Shown: positions 38,914 to 49,499, counted from the stretch's first letter. The stretch: DNA of 64,000 bases from Diphasiastrum complanatum (GCA_029204225.1 CM055095.1:31820936-31884935); one strand, 5' to 3'. Notes: a model not told the origin generated them from the sequence alone. Program-made: numbers and translations.

Positions 38914-40070
38914 GATTCTAATGTTTCTTCAACTTTTAGGTTTTGTCCTAAAGCACTTAGCACTCACTTTTCTCTCAACAAATGATAGATAAAGAGATCT
39001 ATGAAGATTTAGGACCCTAAAACACTTCTATCTTGAACCTAGATGGTTTCCAAGCATAGAAAGGAAGATTGAAACACATGCAACACTTTGCACACACTAA
39101 GAATGGATTACAAAATCAAACCAACCTGAACACACTCTTGCTTAAGCTCTCAAACTTTCCAGAAAGTGACCAAATCAAGTTATGGTGTGAAGAGTTACTT
39201 GCATTCTTAGAAAATACCCAAAACTAGGATGCCAAGATTACCTAGTAATGAACAAACTTGATCAACATATGATCAACACACTAAGATATTGATTCAACCT
39301 GTAAAACCACATGTAAACCACACTTCTAAAAGTTTATAAACTCCAGCAAGTGATAAATACAAGATTTAGAGGTGAATGAATGAGCACACTTAGTGAATCA
39401 CAAGACTAGCTTCACTATCTTGTCAAATCTTGGTGTTTAGATGTAGATCTAAGATCACTTCACATGAGAATGTTCCTCAACCTGTTAAGAACCTGAAAAC
39501 ACACTTGCATAATGGTTAACACCTTCCAGCAAATGCTCCAATCAAATTACATAAGGAGAGTTACTTACATGCTCAACAAAGTACACCAAAAATTATGCCA
39601 AAATTGATGACAATCTTTACAATATGCTCTTCACAATGGAGCTTACAATATGTTCACCCAAAAAAGGGGATCTTTCATCCAAATGGGAGCTTTGCTCAGC
39701 CTTTAGGAGAATTACAACTCACTCAAAAGAGCATTTGTCATCCACTTAAGGAGAAGTTTCATCCACTTAAGGAGAGTGTTCATCCAAGAATGGAGATTGT
39801 CAACAATAGGATTGAAAAGAACATTGTTAGTATTGAATATGCACAAGCCTCACAATCACAAATGATTAGGTGTTATGATCTGATCCAAAATAGTTTCTTT
39901 TCAGCCTCTGATCTTCAATAGACCTGAAATATGCTTTTGATCCACAAGTTCAACTCACAAAACAAAGGTTAGTAAGATTTGATCAACAAAGCAATGCAAA
40001 ATCATGCTAGAACTTGATCAAACATCCAAATATCACCAAAAATGGAATACTTACTATGAATAGAAGCCAA
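38914..40070 (-). other. untranslated leader of the nested element
   Basis: No coding sequence on the sense strand. It contains short direct repeats of TCATCCACTTAAGGAGA (39738-39779) and repeated AACCTGTTAAGAACCTG / AACCTGTAAAACCAC words spaced 150-200 bp apart. The antisense ORF at 39595-39921 is read across these repeats and is not believed. Confidence 0.7.
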
Positions 40071-40085
40071 CCAGCTCTGATACCA
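40071..40085 (-). promoter_or_regulatory. primer-binding site
   Basis: On the minus strand TGGTATCAGAGCTGG begins directly after the 5' LTR end CA, as expected for tRNA-iMet priming. Confidence 0.95.
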
Positions 40086-40732
40086 TGTGAAAAATACAGA
40101 TCCTAAGTGGATCTAAACTCCAAGATCATTGGCTTGAATGCTTGCACTCCAAACTACATAAGCTAGGAATTGGCAACACATTCTATGCTACCTAGAATGC
40201 AAAGAACTTGATCAAAAAGCATTTATCACAAATGGAAACTTCCATAAACATCAAGTGCGGCCCAAAATAGCATTATACAGTCCATAATACATCAGCCTAC
40301 CACTTTTGGAAAGCACCTAAGATCATACACACAAAGCTTGAACTCAATCACTACACAATGCCAACAATGGAAGGAGAACCCAATAGAAAAATCTCTCATT
40401 AAGCAAATGAATACAATGGATCTGCTCCAACCTGTTTCTCCACGGCCTACCTGCTATATATAGCTGAGAGAGATGACTCTCTCTCCTCTCTCTAGACCCT
40501 CCTTACCTAAAATATGCCCTATATAGGTAAAATTGGCATATATGTCCAAAATACATGAAAATGGACTCATTTTGAAGGTCTTGAAGTTTGACACTTCTTC
40601 ATACTAAAAAAATACACTTACTAAAAATATCTAGACCTGTTTCACACGTGTGAAAAGTCAGATCCTAAACTATGTGCCATTTTTAGCAATTTTGGCCTAA
40701 AACTAGACAAGGAAATGTTGACAATTTTCACA
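40086..40732 (-). repeat. 5' LTR of the nested element
   Basis: 647 bp, the partner of 35161-35807. CACACGTGTG at 40643-40652 is retained. Confidence 0.97.
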
Positions 40733-40737
40733 GCTGA
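40733..40737. repeat. target-site duplication, right
   Basis: GCTGA, identical to 35156-35160. Confidence 0.95.
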
Positions 40738-41422
40738 TTCTGGGACTTCTGTGACCTTGTGAGTCGTTGATGGAGGATGAAGATGCTCCACGTCTTCTTG
40801 TTTCCTCATGCAGCAGCATAGTTCTGACTGTAGATAATGTAATGTCTGAGTGCGTGGAGACCATCATCACCCAATTTTCATAGGAAGATGGTAAGCTTGA
40901 CAATAAGGTCATAATAGCATCAGAGTCTTCGACTGCTGAACCTATTGTTGCCATCTCATCCATTAGAGTCTTAAATTCATTTATGTGATTCTAAACAAAA
41001 TCACCATCTGACATTCTGAGAGAGAAATTGTTTTTTCTCAGATACAGCTTCGAAGTGACATCTCTCACTTCATATAATGTACTCAATATATCCCAAGCTT
41101 TTTTCAATGATTGGGCTTTTTTGATATGACCAATTTGTGTGTCAGAGATGTTAAGGGTGATAAAGGCAAAAACCTTGCCATCCCTAAGCTTCGATTTGGA
41201 AATGGCTTGCTCATTGACAGTGGGAAGTAGTTTGATTCCAGCGACTATTTCCCACAGTTCTTTGGCCATCAGTACTACTCTCATTTTGAAGTTCCATAAA
41301 TGGTAATTCAAACCATCCAGTTTCTCTACCATTAGAGCAAACTGTGATTGTGAATCCATTTGGAATTTCAAGATGGGTATATGCAGACAGTAGATTAATA
41401 TGACTGAAAACAATAATAGCAA
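40738..41422 (-). pseudogene. copia family A gag (host of the nested element)
   Basis: It starts about 41358 (MDSQSQFALMVEKLDGLNYH), then LMAKELWEIVAGIKLLP, FITLNISDTQIGHIKKAQS and SLRMSDGDFV, with a stop at 40991. It continues as FKTLMDEMATIGSAVEDSDA, LLSSLPSSYENWVMMVS and LLHEETRRRG (40963-40738). The insertion point falls just before the zinc knuckle, which resumes at 35155 on the other side. A degenerate PBS-like GTTCTGATATTATATG lies at 41449-41464. The 5' LTR could not be aligned with the known family LTRs. Confidence 0.85.
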
Positions 41423-41464
41423 CTGCCTACACTATATCAAAATAACTGTTCTGATATTATATGC

Positions 41465-41914
41465 CACATTAGGGGATATTAGAATTCAAAATGGGCCCTT
41501 TGTCAAGATGCTGTTTTTGACTTTGCACGCTTTCAATGCTTATGTGTCCCAATGAATGGTGTCCATCTGTGACGAACTGTAACAGCGGTTGACGGACGAA
41601 AATTGTATTTAACTTTCCCGGCCCAATTTTTGTGATTTTCAAATATCCCACCGGGCAAAACAAACAATTGTAATTGGACCACAGTTACTGCCCGAAGACT
41701 CTTATGGTGCCCGTCATTGTTCACTCGAGGTTGATTTGACGTCAATATTCATAAACTGTGGTTAACTAATCCTTGTAGTTAAGGAAATTCTTGTCATTCA
41801 TATGTATACCTCTCATTTTCTTCATTCTATCTCTCATTTTCTTGTCATTCTTAAGTTTACCTCGCAATCTCTACATTCTCTTCGATCTCAGCTTGCATAC
41901 TCGTATTTTCAAAT
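41465..41914. other. unassigned DNA between copia leader and convergent gene pair
   Basis: No ORF with a domain. It may hold a decayed LTR and the upstream region of the gene at 41915. No clear TATA box was identified. Confidence 0.3.
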
Positions 41915-43259
41915 AATGGCTACGCATAATCGGAGACCAAGAGGAAGCATTGATGCAATCAATATTTGCAATGAAAAAAATGCAGAAGATCAATGGATAC
42001 CAAGAATATATCGAACATATCAATGGATCTTGATGCATCCCTCTGCAAAAGGCTCATTTCAAAAAAGAAAAAGATCGGATAACATATATAGAAGCTCTTG
42101 AAAAGGCAAGATAATGGATTTTAAAGTATTACCTGCCGGTCAATCTATCACAGAAGTTTTAGTTCAACATGCTTATCTTCACAATGAGCTCAACATTCAT
42201 GCTCTGAATCCAAGTGATAGAGGAAAATGCAATTGTAAGTTTTCAGATTCAATTTCTTTATATTTATCATTGTCTTTAAATTATATTTTTCTTGAGATGT
42301 TTTTGTTGGTTTTGCGAATTTGTATCCATCAAATTTCTTTGAATGGCAATCAGTTCAATCGATTGCAGGAATAATCGATGTCATACATTCGGATATCGGT
42401 ATTTTACAATATAAAGGTCGTTCTCCAAAATCACTTTTAGAGTCAGGAGTTTTTTATTATGATCATACATATTTTCCTGATAAAAATGGTCTAGTTGGTA
42501 GATTAGAGTCAAATTCTCTACTAGATTTTTCGAGTGAGGAATGGATTCCTCTTGATGCAACAATTTCAAAAAGTTTTTGATCTAGGCTATATATTGATAT
42601 TCATAGTATATTAAAATGTAGCACTGGATCAAAGAATAATAGATTAAGTTGGTATCTACCTTTTACAATTTTTGTTGATTTTTTTTCCAAATGCAATGTT
42701 CGGAGAACGAAAACAATATTTATTTGTAAGGACTTGAGTGCTGATATAATCGCCGAGTTGTTGGATGATGGTTGGGATACAAAACAAGATTAGCAAGTTG
42801 AGTGCAGAGTATGTTACTCATCCATGACATTTAGATATCACATCGAAAAGCAAATGCTCACTTTGCTGCTGTATTATAGAAGATGGATTAAATGCAAAAA
42901 TGTTTGGAAGCCACTTGATCAAGATTTTGGTATAAACCCTCAAGAGCAACTTCAGATAACAGTGAAAAGAAATGACAACATTCTTGCAATGGTTGAAGTC
43001 GAGGAAGATTGGTGTCTCAATCACATTCGATCAGAACTAGACATGTTGCAATTCGATCTACCTCAATACTATCAATTTCGATTGAATGGTGTAAAGGTAT
43101 GTTATGCCATATAAAAATATTCCTTTTTTTCTATTTCTAAGTAAATCAGTTTCATAAAATATATAACTAAACAATTTCTCTTGTGCAGGTAAGAGTAAGG
43201 CAAGAAGAGAATATAAAATGCAAAGACATTGGAACATCCATTGAAATTGAAGATCCATA
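41915..43259 (+). pseudogene. unrecognised multi-exon gene; C-terminus weakly ubiquitin-like
   Basis: Plus-strand coding segments are: 41915-42098 from ATG (MATHNRRPRGSIDAINICNE, WIPRIYRTYQWILMHPSAKG); 42114-42231 (MDFKVLPAGQSITEVLVQHA); about 42320-42579 (EWQSVQSIAGIIDVIHSDIG, GVFYYDHTYFPDKNGLVGRL); and 42824-43096. The last is spliced (GT at 43097, AG at 43187) to 43189-43259, which ends ENIKCKDIGTSIEIEDP. Frame changes near 42070 and stops near 42100 and 42580 suggest decay or undetected introns. The last ~75 residues (MVEVEEDWCLNHIRSELDML, YYQFRLNGVKVRVRQ) have a strand-helix-strand-strand pattern like a beta-grasp domain, which is only suggestive. No family is recognised. It is convergent with the H3-Ulp1 gene. 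Confidence 0.4.
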
Positions 43260-43339
43260 GATTATGAACTATGGAATTTTGTATTATGTAATACAATTTT
43301 TTGTATACATCATTTAAGAATATATATGAACCACTTTTT

Positions 43340-43485
43340 CTATGAGGATCATTCATTTCTATGATCTCCATTTCCATGGTGCAAAACACAATGTAATTGC
43401 AACTGGATAATATGGGTTTTCGATAGCAAAATTCATTGTCTCCTGCAGGAAATACACTATCTCCATTGGGGAGATCTTCAGTCAC
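43340..43485 (-). pseudogene. decayed second copy of the Ulp1 last exon
   Basis: Frame 2 on the minus strand from about 43480 reads LPMEIVYFLQETMNFAIENP, against SPMEIMHFMQETIKIVIKN in the last exon at 44068-43925. The shared nucleotides include CCAATGGAGATA and TGCAGGAGAC. The frame used by the 171-codon ORF across this region is different, so it is a paralogous remnant rather than part of a gene. No other Ulp1 exon copy was found between 43485 and 43925. Confidence 0.6.
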
Positions 43486-43924
43486 TTGAACTCCAGTTGA
43501 ACGCTTGCCTTTGTTGAAATCTCGTATATATCGGTTGTATTTTTTGTCTTCATTGCCTTGGTCTGTATTGTCCTTGTCTTGGCATATTTGGATATGTTCA
43601 GATGATGATCTAATCAAAGCTTTGCTGCGACAAATCTAAGTGAACTAATGTCACATGTTTGGATTGGTTGTGGCAAAGGTTCGATCGATCATCATTATGA
43701 ACAAAAAAAGACCATGGTAAAGACAAGGCAGACCAAGGCTATGAAACACAAACATGTCAAAAAACAGTAGAAATTGAAGATGAATGAATTATAACCTGAA
43801 TTGATAAGAGGGAAAAAAAAACATATGTAAAAACAGCCATAGAAAAATTGTAAGTATATTTTTATTAAAAAAAATTTGTACATGTGTCTCATCCACATAA
43901 AGTGAGACGAATATTTAAACAGAA

Positions 43925-46017
43925 TCAACTATCTATAATCTCTAAATCCATTTCTCCAGTTGGAAGTAGCTTGGGTGGAGAACACTCGGCCACTGCAATT
44001 GGATAAGAATTTTTGATCACAATCTTTATGGTCTCCTGCATGAAGTGCATTATCTCCATTGGTGAGACCTTCGGGCATTTAAATTGAAAAAACAACATAA
44101 ACACAATTAAATGTAATTAATCAAAGATCAGTTAATAGGAGTTTGTATATGAAAAAAATAAAAACACAATTAAAAGTAATTAATCGAATATTACCTCTTC
44201 CAGATTTGGAAGTCCATCTTGTAATTCAAGCCAATTAAAAAAGTGTTTGGCATTGCATACGGTATACCAGCCACAACTGACATAATCAACTTGCTAAGAG
44301 GACTGCAGAATCCAAATTTGAACATTATGAGATATCAGATCAATGCGCAGGATGGAAGAATAAAATTTACAACGGAAACAAGCGCACGTCGATCCGATAT
44401 CAAACAATTTTGATTGAATATCGGATTAGCGTGCACGTTGGAAAAATAAATTAATCAATAACTACAAGGGCACGTCAAACCGATATTGAAAAATTTATAC
44501 CTCTGCATTAACCATTTTCAGCTTGAAGTATGCTTTTGTATTTGGTACTGAAAATAGTTCCAATATTTTCTGTATATGCATCCTGGCAATTTTGTGTGTG
44601 TGTGTAATAGAGTTCATCTTCAAACAAACTGGATTACACACACCCTCATCATTGACGTACAGGGACAATACACATAAGCTCCAATGATCACTGAAATCAT
44701 AAAACAAGAAATTTATGAGAATCAATGTGAAATCAAAATTCATATGAAAAATTCAATAAAATAAAATCTGAAAACTAGTCACTTACTTTGTTATGTATGG
44801 CAGTACGAGAATTGGAGTCCTCAGTCTGACGTATTGGAGCATATCATTGTGCAGACTTTTGAAATCAGGGAAATCAAATGCTACCATGAATTGAAGGGGA
44901 AACAATGCAACATCTATAAACAATGGGGTCTGGAAGAACTCCATCCACACCTGAATGGCCCCACCTCCTATATTGTCCCCTAGCATTTTATTCCTACTTT
45001 CTAATTCAACAATATCTAAACTAGAAAGGGCTCCGGAGACCGGCATTGGTCCTAAAACTGTATCGAGGACCTAAACCTTTAAGATACGTATTTAACAATT
45101 AGTCATACTGTACATATTGAGGACTATTTACAAAGGCAAGTGCAGGGGATGCCGAAAGTAACACATATAAACCACATAAATAATTGTCATTCAAAATTGA
45201 TTCTACCTTTACACTAACAAAATCATCTAAATCGCTTCCAACAACAGGAGGAGAGGAATTAATATTTATGGGTTTAGGAGGAGGAAGAGATTTAGAAGGT
45301 GGAAATTTATTAGGAGAGAAAGATTTAGCAGGAGAAGTTAAAGATGGAGTGGAAGGAGAAGAAGGAGACTTAGGAGGAGAAGAAGGAGAATTAGGAGGGG
45401 AATGAATAGAAGAAAGAATAGTATTCAGAGGAGTTGTCTTGGAAAAATTCCTCGCTTTAGATGGAGGGTCAAGAGACCTCCTCTTCTTTGAAACACTCCT
45501 GTTTTGTATACAAATAACAAGCCGAGTTGGTTGAGATTGCTTGCGTTTTCTCCTCTCTGAATCTTGTTTTGGAGGAGAGGAGGGAACAGGTCTAAAGTAT
45601 TCAGCAAACTTGTCATATGTGTTCCGAAGCCTGAACACTATGTTGAAATCCTTGGGCATGATGGTCATCCTCTTGGCATGGACAGCTGCAACAACAGTAT
45701 CATAAAAAAAATTTCACTTGGAAATCCTCATATGTTGTGTGCAACGCCTCAATTGCCATTACCGTCCATCTCACATCTGTAGATAAACTTCTTGTCACCT
45801 GCCTGAGGAACCTCTGTATGTGAGATTTCGGAATCAGAAGATTATTTGTCTTCTGAAGGTTTCGAATATCCTTGAGCCATGGAGGGTCTCTTCTTCTGTC
45901 CCTTAGCCTAGGAGGTGGTGGTGGTGGACGAGGTGGCGGTTGTGGATTTCCCTGACCCGCACCTGAAATTGGTATTCCACCTGAATGCCCATGTGTTGTC
46001 TGCTTGGTCCACGTCAT
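43925..46017 (-). CDS. histone H3 (CENH3-like) / Ulp1-family cysteine protease fusion
   Basis: The exons on the minus strand are 46017-45173, 45057-44787, 44690-44501, 44293-44195 and 44068-43925. All borders are GT/AG and phases agree once one T is removed from the T8 run at 45704-45711. Residues 1-14, MTWTKQTTHGHSGG, align without gaps to the H3 tail, keeping TKQT (K4) but not K9. A Pro-rich tail follows. Then comes a full histone fold (WLKDIRNLQKTNNLLIP, DVRWTVMAIEALHTTYEDF, HAKRMTIMPKDF), where LLIP, RWT and KDF are CENH3-like. Residues ~150-280 are a Ser/Pro linker with NLS-like RRKRKQ and KKRRS. Exons 2-5 form the C48 domain: DHWSLCVL (catalytic His), KMNSI (the usual Asp is Asn) and QVDYVSCGWYTV (oxyanion Gln six residues before the Cys). 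The predicted role is chromatin-targeted SUMO/ubiquitin-like protease activity (inference). The exon 1 donor is the least certain border. The homopolymer shift could be a true mutation or an assembly error. Confidence 0.75.
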
Positions 46018-46410
46018 TAATGTGTAGTAGTGGATCAGCGCGCGATAATGTTGATTACAGGATCAGACCTCAGGTCGGACACGTCGAAGCGATACCGGAG
46101 CTCAATTTATCTTTTTATTATTATTTTTAAGTACCCCTCTTTTCCAAGATTATTTTATTATGATTGTCTTATAATGTTCAAATCGCTATAACTTCTCCGA
46201 TTGTGTTCAAATTTCGGTGTTGTAAAAAGCAAAATTCATCAGCTCGTCGGCTGTCGTTGCAACCTTGTTCTACAACAATAAGTTGGAAGTTGAATTTGAA
46301 GCAGCAATATTTGATGAATAAAAGATGGCTACTGATAAGAACAATACATGGAAAGATGTTTTTTATTCAAGATGGCCAGATATTTTTTGACTCCCGCCAA
46401 AGGAATCAAG
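46018..46410. other. upstream region of the H3-Ulp1 gene
   Basis: No gene. It contains GACACGTCGAAGCGATACCGG (46078-46098), which resembles the GCACGTCGATCCGATATC words in intron 3 of the fusion gene. No TIR matching the left side of the locus was found. Confidence 0.35.
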
Positions 46411-46987
46411 TGTTGGAATTCGATGCTCAACCGCAAATCCATTCAATAATGAGCATCTTGAAAAACCAGAAACAGAAGGCTCGAATTTCTGGGCAAAGGA
46501 TCAAAGAATTCAAGATTGAATTTTCTAGAATATTTTGATATTGGATCGACTCAAAAAAATATAAATTTTTCGAGTTAGTTTTTTTTTTTTTTCGAGTCAG
46601 TGTATATTTTTTATACTTGTAAATTTTGATATTGTCGTTCTAAAATCCGCCTGACCCAACGACTTTGGTCGCTCACTTTGTATATGCATTAATTGTAATG
46701 AGACGGTTGTAATAACTGCAACAAGAGGTAGTTGTAGATATTTTGTAGGATATCAATCCTAGAATCTTCATTAGAAAAACTTCTTCTAATTATTCGAGTT
46801 TCTGTAATCAACGTTATCACGCTCAACGATTGTAAGCTGAAGTTATCACTCAAGCATTGTACTCACTGTTTGATATTAATCAGAGTGCAAATTTTCAGTC
46901 CCACTACTGTATCGTTCATTTGTGCATTTGCCTGAATCATTCAATTTGATGTTCTGCTGCTGTTTGTTGTGCTTCCGATTCTACACA
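46411..46987 (+). repeat. 5' LTR
   Basis: It starts TGTTGGAATTCGATG and ends CTACACA. About 45 bp separate it from the PBS, which is unusual, so the end may actually lie nearer 47030. Confidence 0.75.
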
Positions 46988-47033
46988 CTAAGCCCGCTCA
47001 TCAACTTCCGCTCATTCACACTGATTTTCAATA

Positions 47034-47047
47034 TGGTATCAGAGTGG
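47034..47047 (+). promoter_or_regulatory. primer-binding site
   Basis: ATGGTATCAGAGTG, the tRNA-iMet type with the last bases altered. Confidence 0.75.
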
Positions 47048-47194
47048 GCCGTTCAGTAATCTGCATTTCTATTGTGGATTATCAAGTCTTGTTTTTATCA
47101 AGACATCGTTCTAGCAAGCAGACATTCAACAATATTCTGAAATCGTTGTTTCTACCAACGATCTCATTCGTCTTCTAGTTCTTCTCTTACCATC

Positions 47195-47953
47195 TCTGGA
47201 AATTTAAAATGAAGGTCATACTACTAGCCAAGGAACTGTGGGACATCGCTGATGGCACATAAATTAAACATGAAGGTGATGCAGCCACTATCACCAAATG
47301 GAGACAACATGATCACTCTCAATATCAAAGACAATCAAATCAGTCACATAAGAGCTTCTTACACTGCTAAGGATGCATGGGACATCCTAGCAACACTCTA
47401 CGATATCATGGACGTCTCCTCCAAACTCCATTTGAGGAAGAAATTCTTCACCCTAAGAATGTATGAAGTAGCAAGTGTTTCGAGTCAAATCAACACTTTC
47501 CAAAATCTTATGGAGCAGATGACTACAACTGGCTCAGTCATAGACGATACCGATGCTGAAATGACTCTATTATCAAGTCTTCTAGAGCAGGGTCAAATTC
47601 AAACTCTTTATCTTTCCAACCAAAGCATAAACTATTCTGCAAATACTACAACAGAACTGGACATGAGATCAAGGACTGCAGAACTTTGAAATTCAACCCA
47701 TCTTCTGTGACAACCAAGGCACCATAGCTCTCTCTCTCAATCCAACATTTCATTCTCAAAGCAAACATATCGAAATCGGGTATAACTATTTAAGTGAGAA
47801 AGTACAAAACAAGGAGATATCCTTAGTCTACTGTAGGACAAAATTGACGGCAGCGGATTACTCATAAAGGCTCTGTCAAAAGAACACTACCTCAGATTCA
47901 ACGGTACATTGAATCTGAAAACTAAAAGTTTTCAGGATCCACATTAAAGGGGA
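47195..47953 (+). pseudogene. copia gag joined to RNase H end by deletion
   Basis: The gag segment 47252-47580 reads MITLNIKDNQISHIRASYTA, DAWDILATLYDIMDVSSKLH and QINTFQNLMEQM. In another frame comes the zinc knuckle LFCKYYNRTGHEIKDC (second Cys is Tyr), ending near 47690. From about 47705 the reading is the RNase H tail (CDNQGTIALSLNPTFHSQSK, HIEIGYNYLSEKVQNKEISL). Everything from protease to the RT palm is missing, and the junction is at about 47695-47712. A PPT-like AAAGGGGAG lies at 47945-47953. Confidence 0.8.
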
Positions 47954-48530
47954 GTGAAATTCGATGTTTAGCCTCAAATCCATTCAATAATGAGCATCCT
48001 AAAAAACCAGAAACAAGAGGCTCGAATTTCTGAGCAAAGTATCGAAGAATTCAGGATCGAATTTTTTAGAATATTTCGATACTGGATTGACTCAAAAAAG
48101 TTTATATTTTTTCAGTCAGTATTTTTGAAGTCAGTGTATATTTTCGATACTTGTAAATTTTGATATTTGTAAATTTTGATATTGTCTGTCTAAAATCCAA
48201 CCCAACGACTTTTCGTTGACAGTCCGCCCACTTTGTACGTGCATTAACTGCAATGAGACGGTTGTAATAACTGCAACAAAAGGTAGTTGTAGATATTTTG
48301 TAGGATATCAATCCATCTTCATCAGAAAAACTTTTGATTATTATTCGAGTTTCTGTAATCAGCGTTATCACGCTCAACGACTGTATCACTTCAAGCATTG
48401 TACTCACTGTTTGATATTAATCAGAGTTGTACATTTTCAATCCCACTATTGTATCGTTCATTTGTGCATTTGTTTCAATTATTCAATTTGAATGTTCTGC
48501 TATTGTCTGTTGTGCTTCCGATCCTACACA
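47954..48530 (+). repeat. 3' LTR
   Basis: Partner of 46411-46987, ending CCTACACA. Confidence 0.8.
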
Positions 48531-49499
48531 ATTGACCACTATGAATAGCTGAGGTTGTGCTAAATCTAGAGGCTATTGTTCATTTGTCAATTTGCGATCT
48601 TGAAGCTTCTCTTTGAGAGCTTTCTTGATGGAATTTTTGGTTCATGTGTCTAAAGTCACATGAGAGCTTTGATCATGCTCTAGATTCAGGCCCAATCTCT
48701 TGAATGATCAATAATCATAATAGAATCTATCTTTGCCATATTTGGTGAAGATTTTTCAATTTTGTCTATTTTCTTGAATTTTGACTAGTTTTCATGACTT
48801 CTTGTTTCACTATGCAAATGTGATGTTTGTGAATGGATTAGATGTGATAATGCTAAGGTTGGCACATGACAATGGGTTAGTGAATAAACATATTGTCATT
48901 CATATCCAAGCCCTTTCACTCACAAATATATGTGTAAGATGGCTCTTCTGAAATTGTAACATCGTATGTCATCCTTGAGTTACTACTATCTAAACTTTCA
49001 ATGAAAGCATATATTTCTTTTATTTTGGAGACTTTATTATTTCTGCATCTATTAACAATGCTCTTGCAACTCTATTTTTGCATTCTCAGACACACCTAAT
49101 TTTTGCCTCATCTTTTTCTAATCACTAGACAAGACACTCCCTAGGACAACTTGTCATCTTGCTATTTGTCATGCTTGATTGGGTGTAGCAACAATGCCTT
49201 AATTTGACTCCAATAGAGCCTCTACATCATGATAACATTTTTTTTCCTCCGAGTTTTTGCTTCAATGCAAAACATTCAATTCTTCTTGTGTAAGTAAAGC
49301 GTCTAGACCATCCAAACATTTTTCACTCTCGTTAGAGCATTGAGAATGTTTGCGTTGACACTCCAAGAGCATTAAACGTCAGTTGAGTTAGAATAAAAAT
49401 GGGCTTACTATATCACTATACTTCGGGTCCAATCATAAGACTAAAACTAATTATATGTATGACGAGGCAGTCAATGTGACATACATCCCGTTAGTAGCA
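48531..49499. other. non-coding, no assignable feature
   Basis: Stops in all frames and no repeat structure noticed. Confidence 0.35.

Larger units (their letters stand above)
35161..40732 (-). mobile_element. complete young non-autonomous copia (gag-only, TR-GAG-like) element
   Basis: The element is 5572 bp and is flanked by 5-bp duplications GCTGA. LTRs of 647 bp each lie at both ends. By eye they differ at three positions (35399 T/C, and the CATTTCGAAGG/CATTTTGAAGG and ATACTGAAAA/ATACTAAAAA sites), about 0.5%. In minus-strand order: 5' LTR 40732-40086, PBS, a ~1.15-kb leader, one ORF 38913-35821, PPT, 3' LTR 35807-35161. There is no protease, integrase, RT or RNase H, so it would need enzymes in trans. 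It is nested inside an older copia gag, in the same orientation as its host. Confidence 0.95.
46411..48530 (+). mobile_element. internally deleted copia element with both LTRs
   Basis: The two LTRs, 46411-46987 and 47954-48530, are both 577 bp and clearly related but diverged (for example CGATGCTCAACCGC against CGATGTTTAGCCTC). A PBS follows at 47034. Internal sequence is only about 970 bp: gag N-terminus, then a zinc knuckle joined directly to the end of RNase H. Flanking bases (TCAAG left, ATTGA right) do not form a duplication, so ends have changed or the copy recombined. It is older than the nested element by LTR divergence. Confidence 0.85.

Noticed and set aside
45184-45405. Plus-strand Gly/Glu-rich ORF
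   Set aside because: Antisense of the Ser/Pro linker of the H3-Ulp1 gene.
45700-45730. A 30-bp intron (GTGAAA...TGCAG) joining the two histone halves
   Set aside because: Too short for a plant intron, and the bases within it encode the expected H3 residues in the next frame, so a one-base shift fits better.
41465-46410. Terminal inverted repeats bounding the H3-Ulp1 locus
   Set aside because: Left and right flanks were compared by eye and no convincing pair was found; a dot plot is needed.
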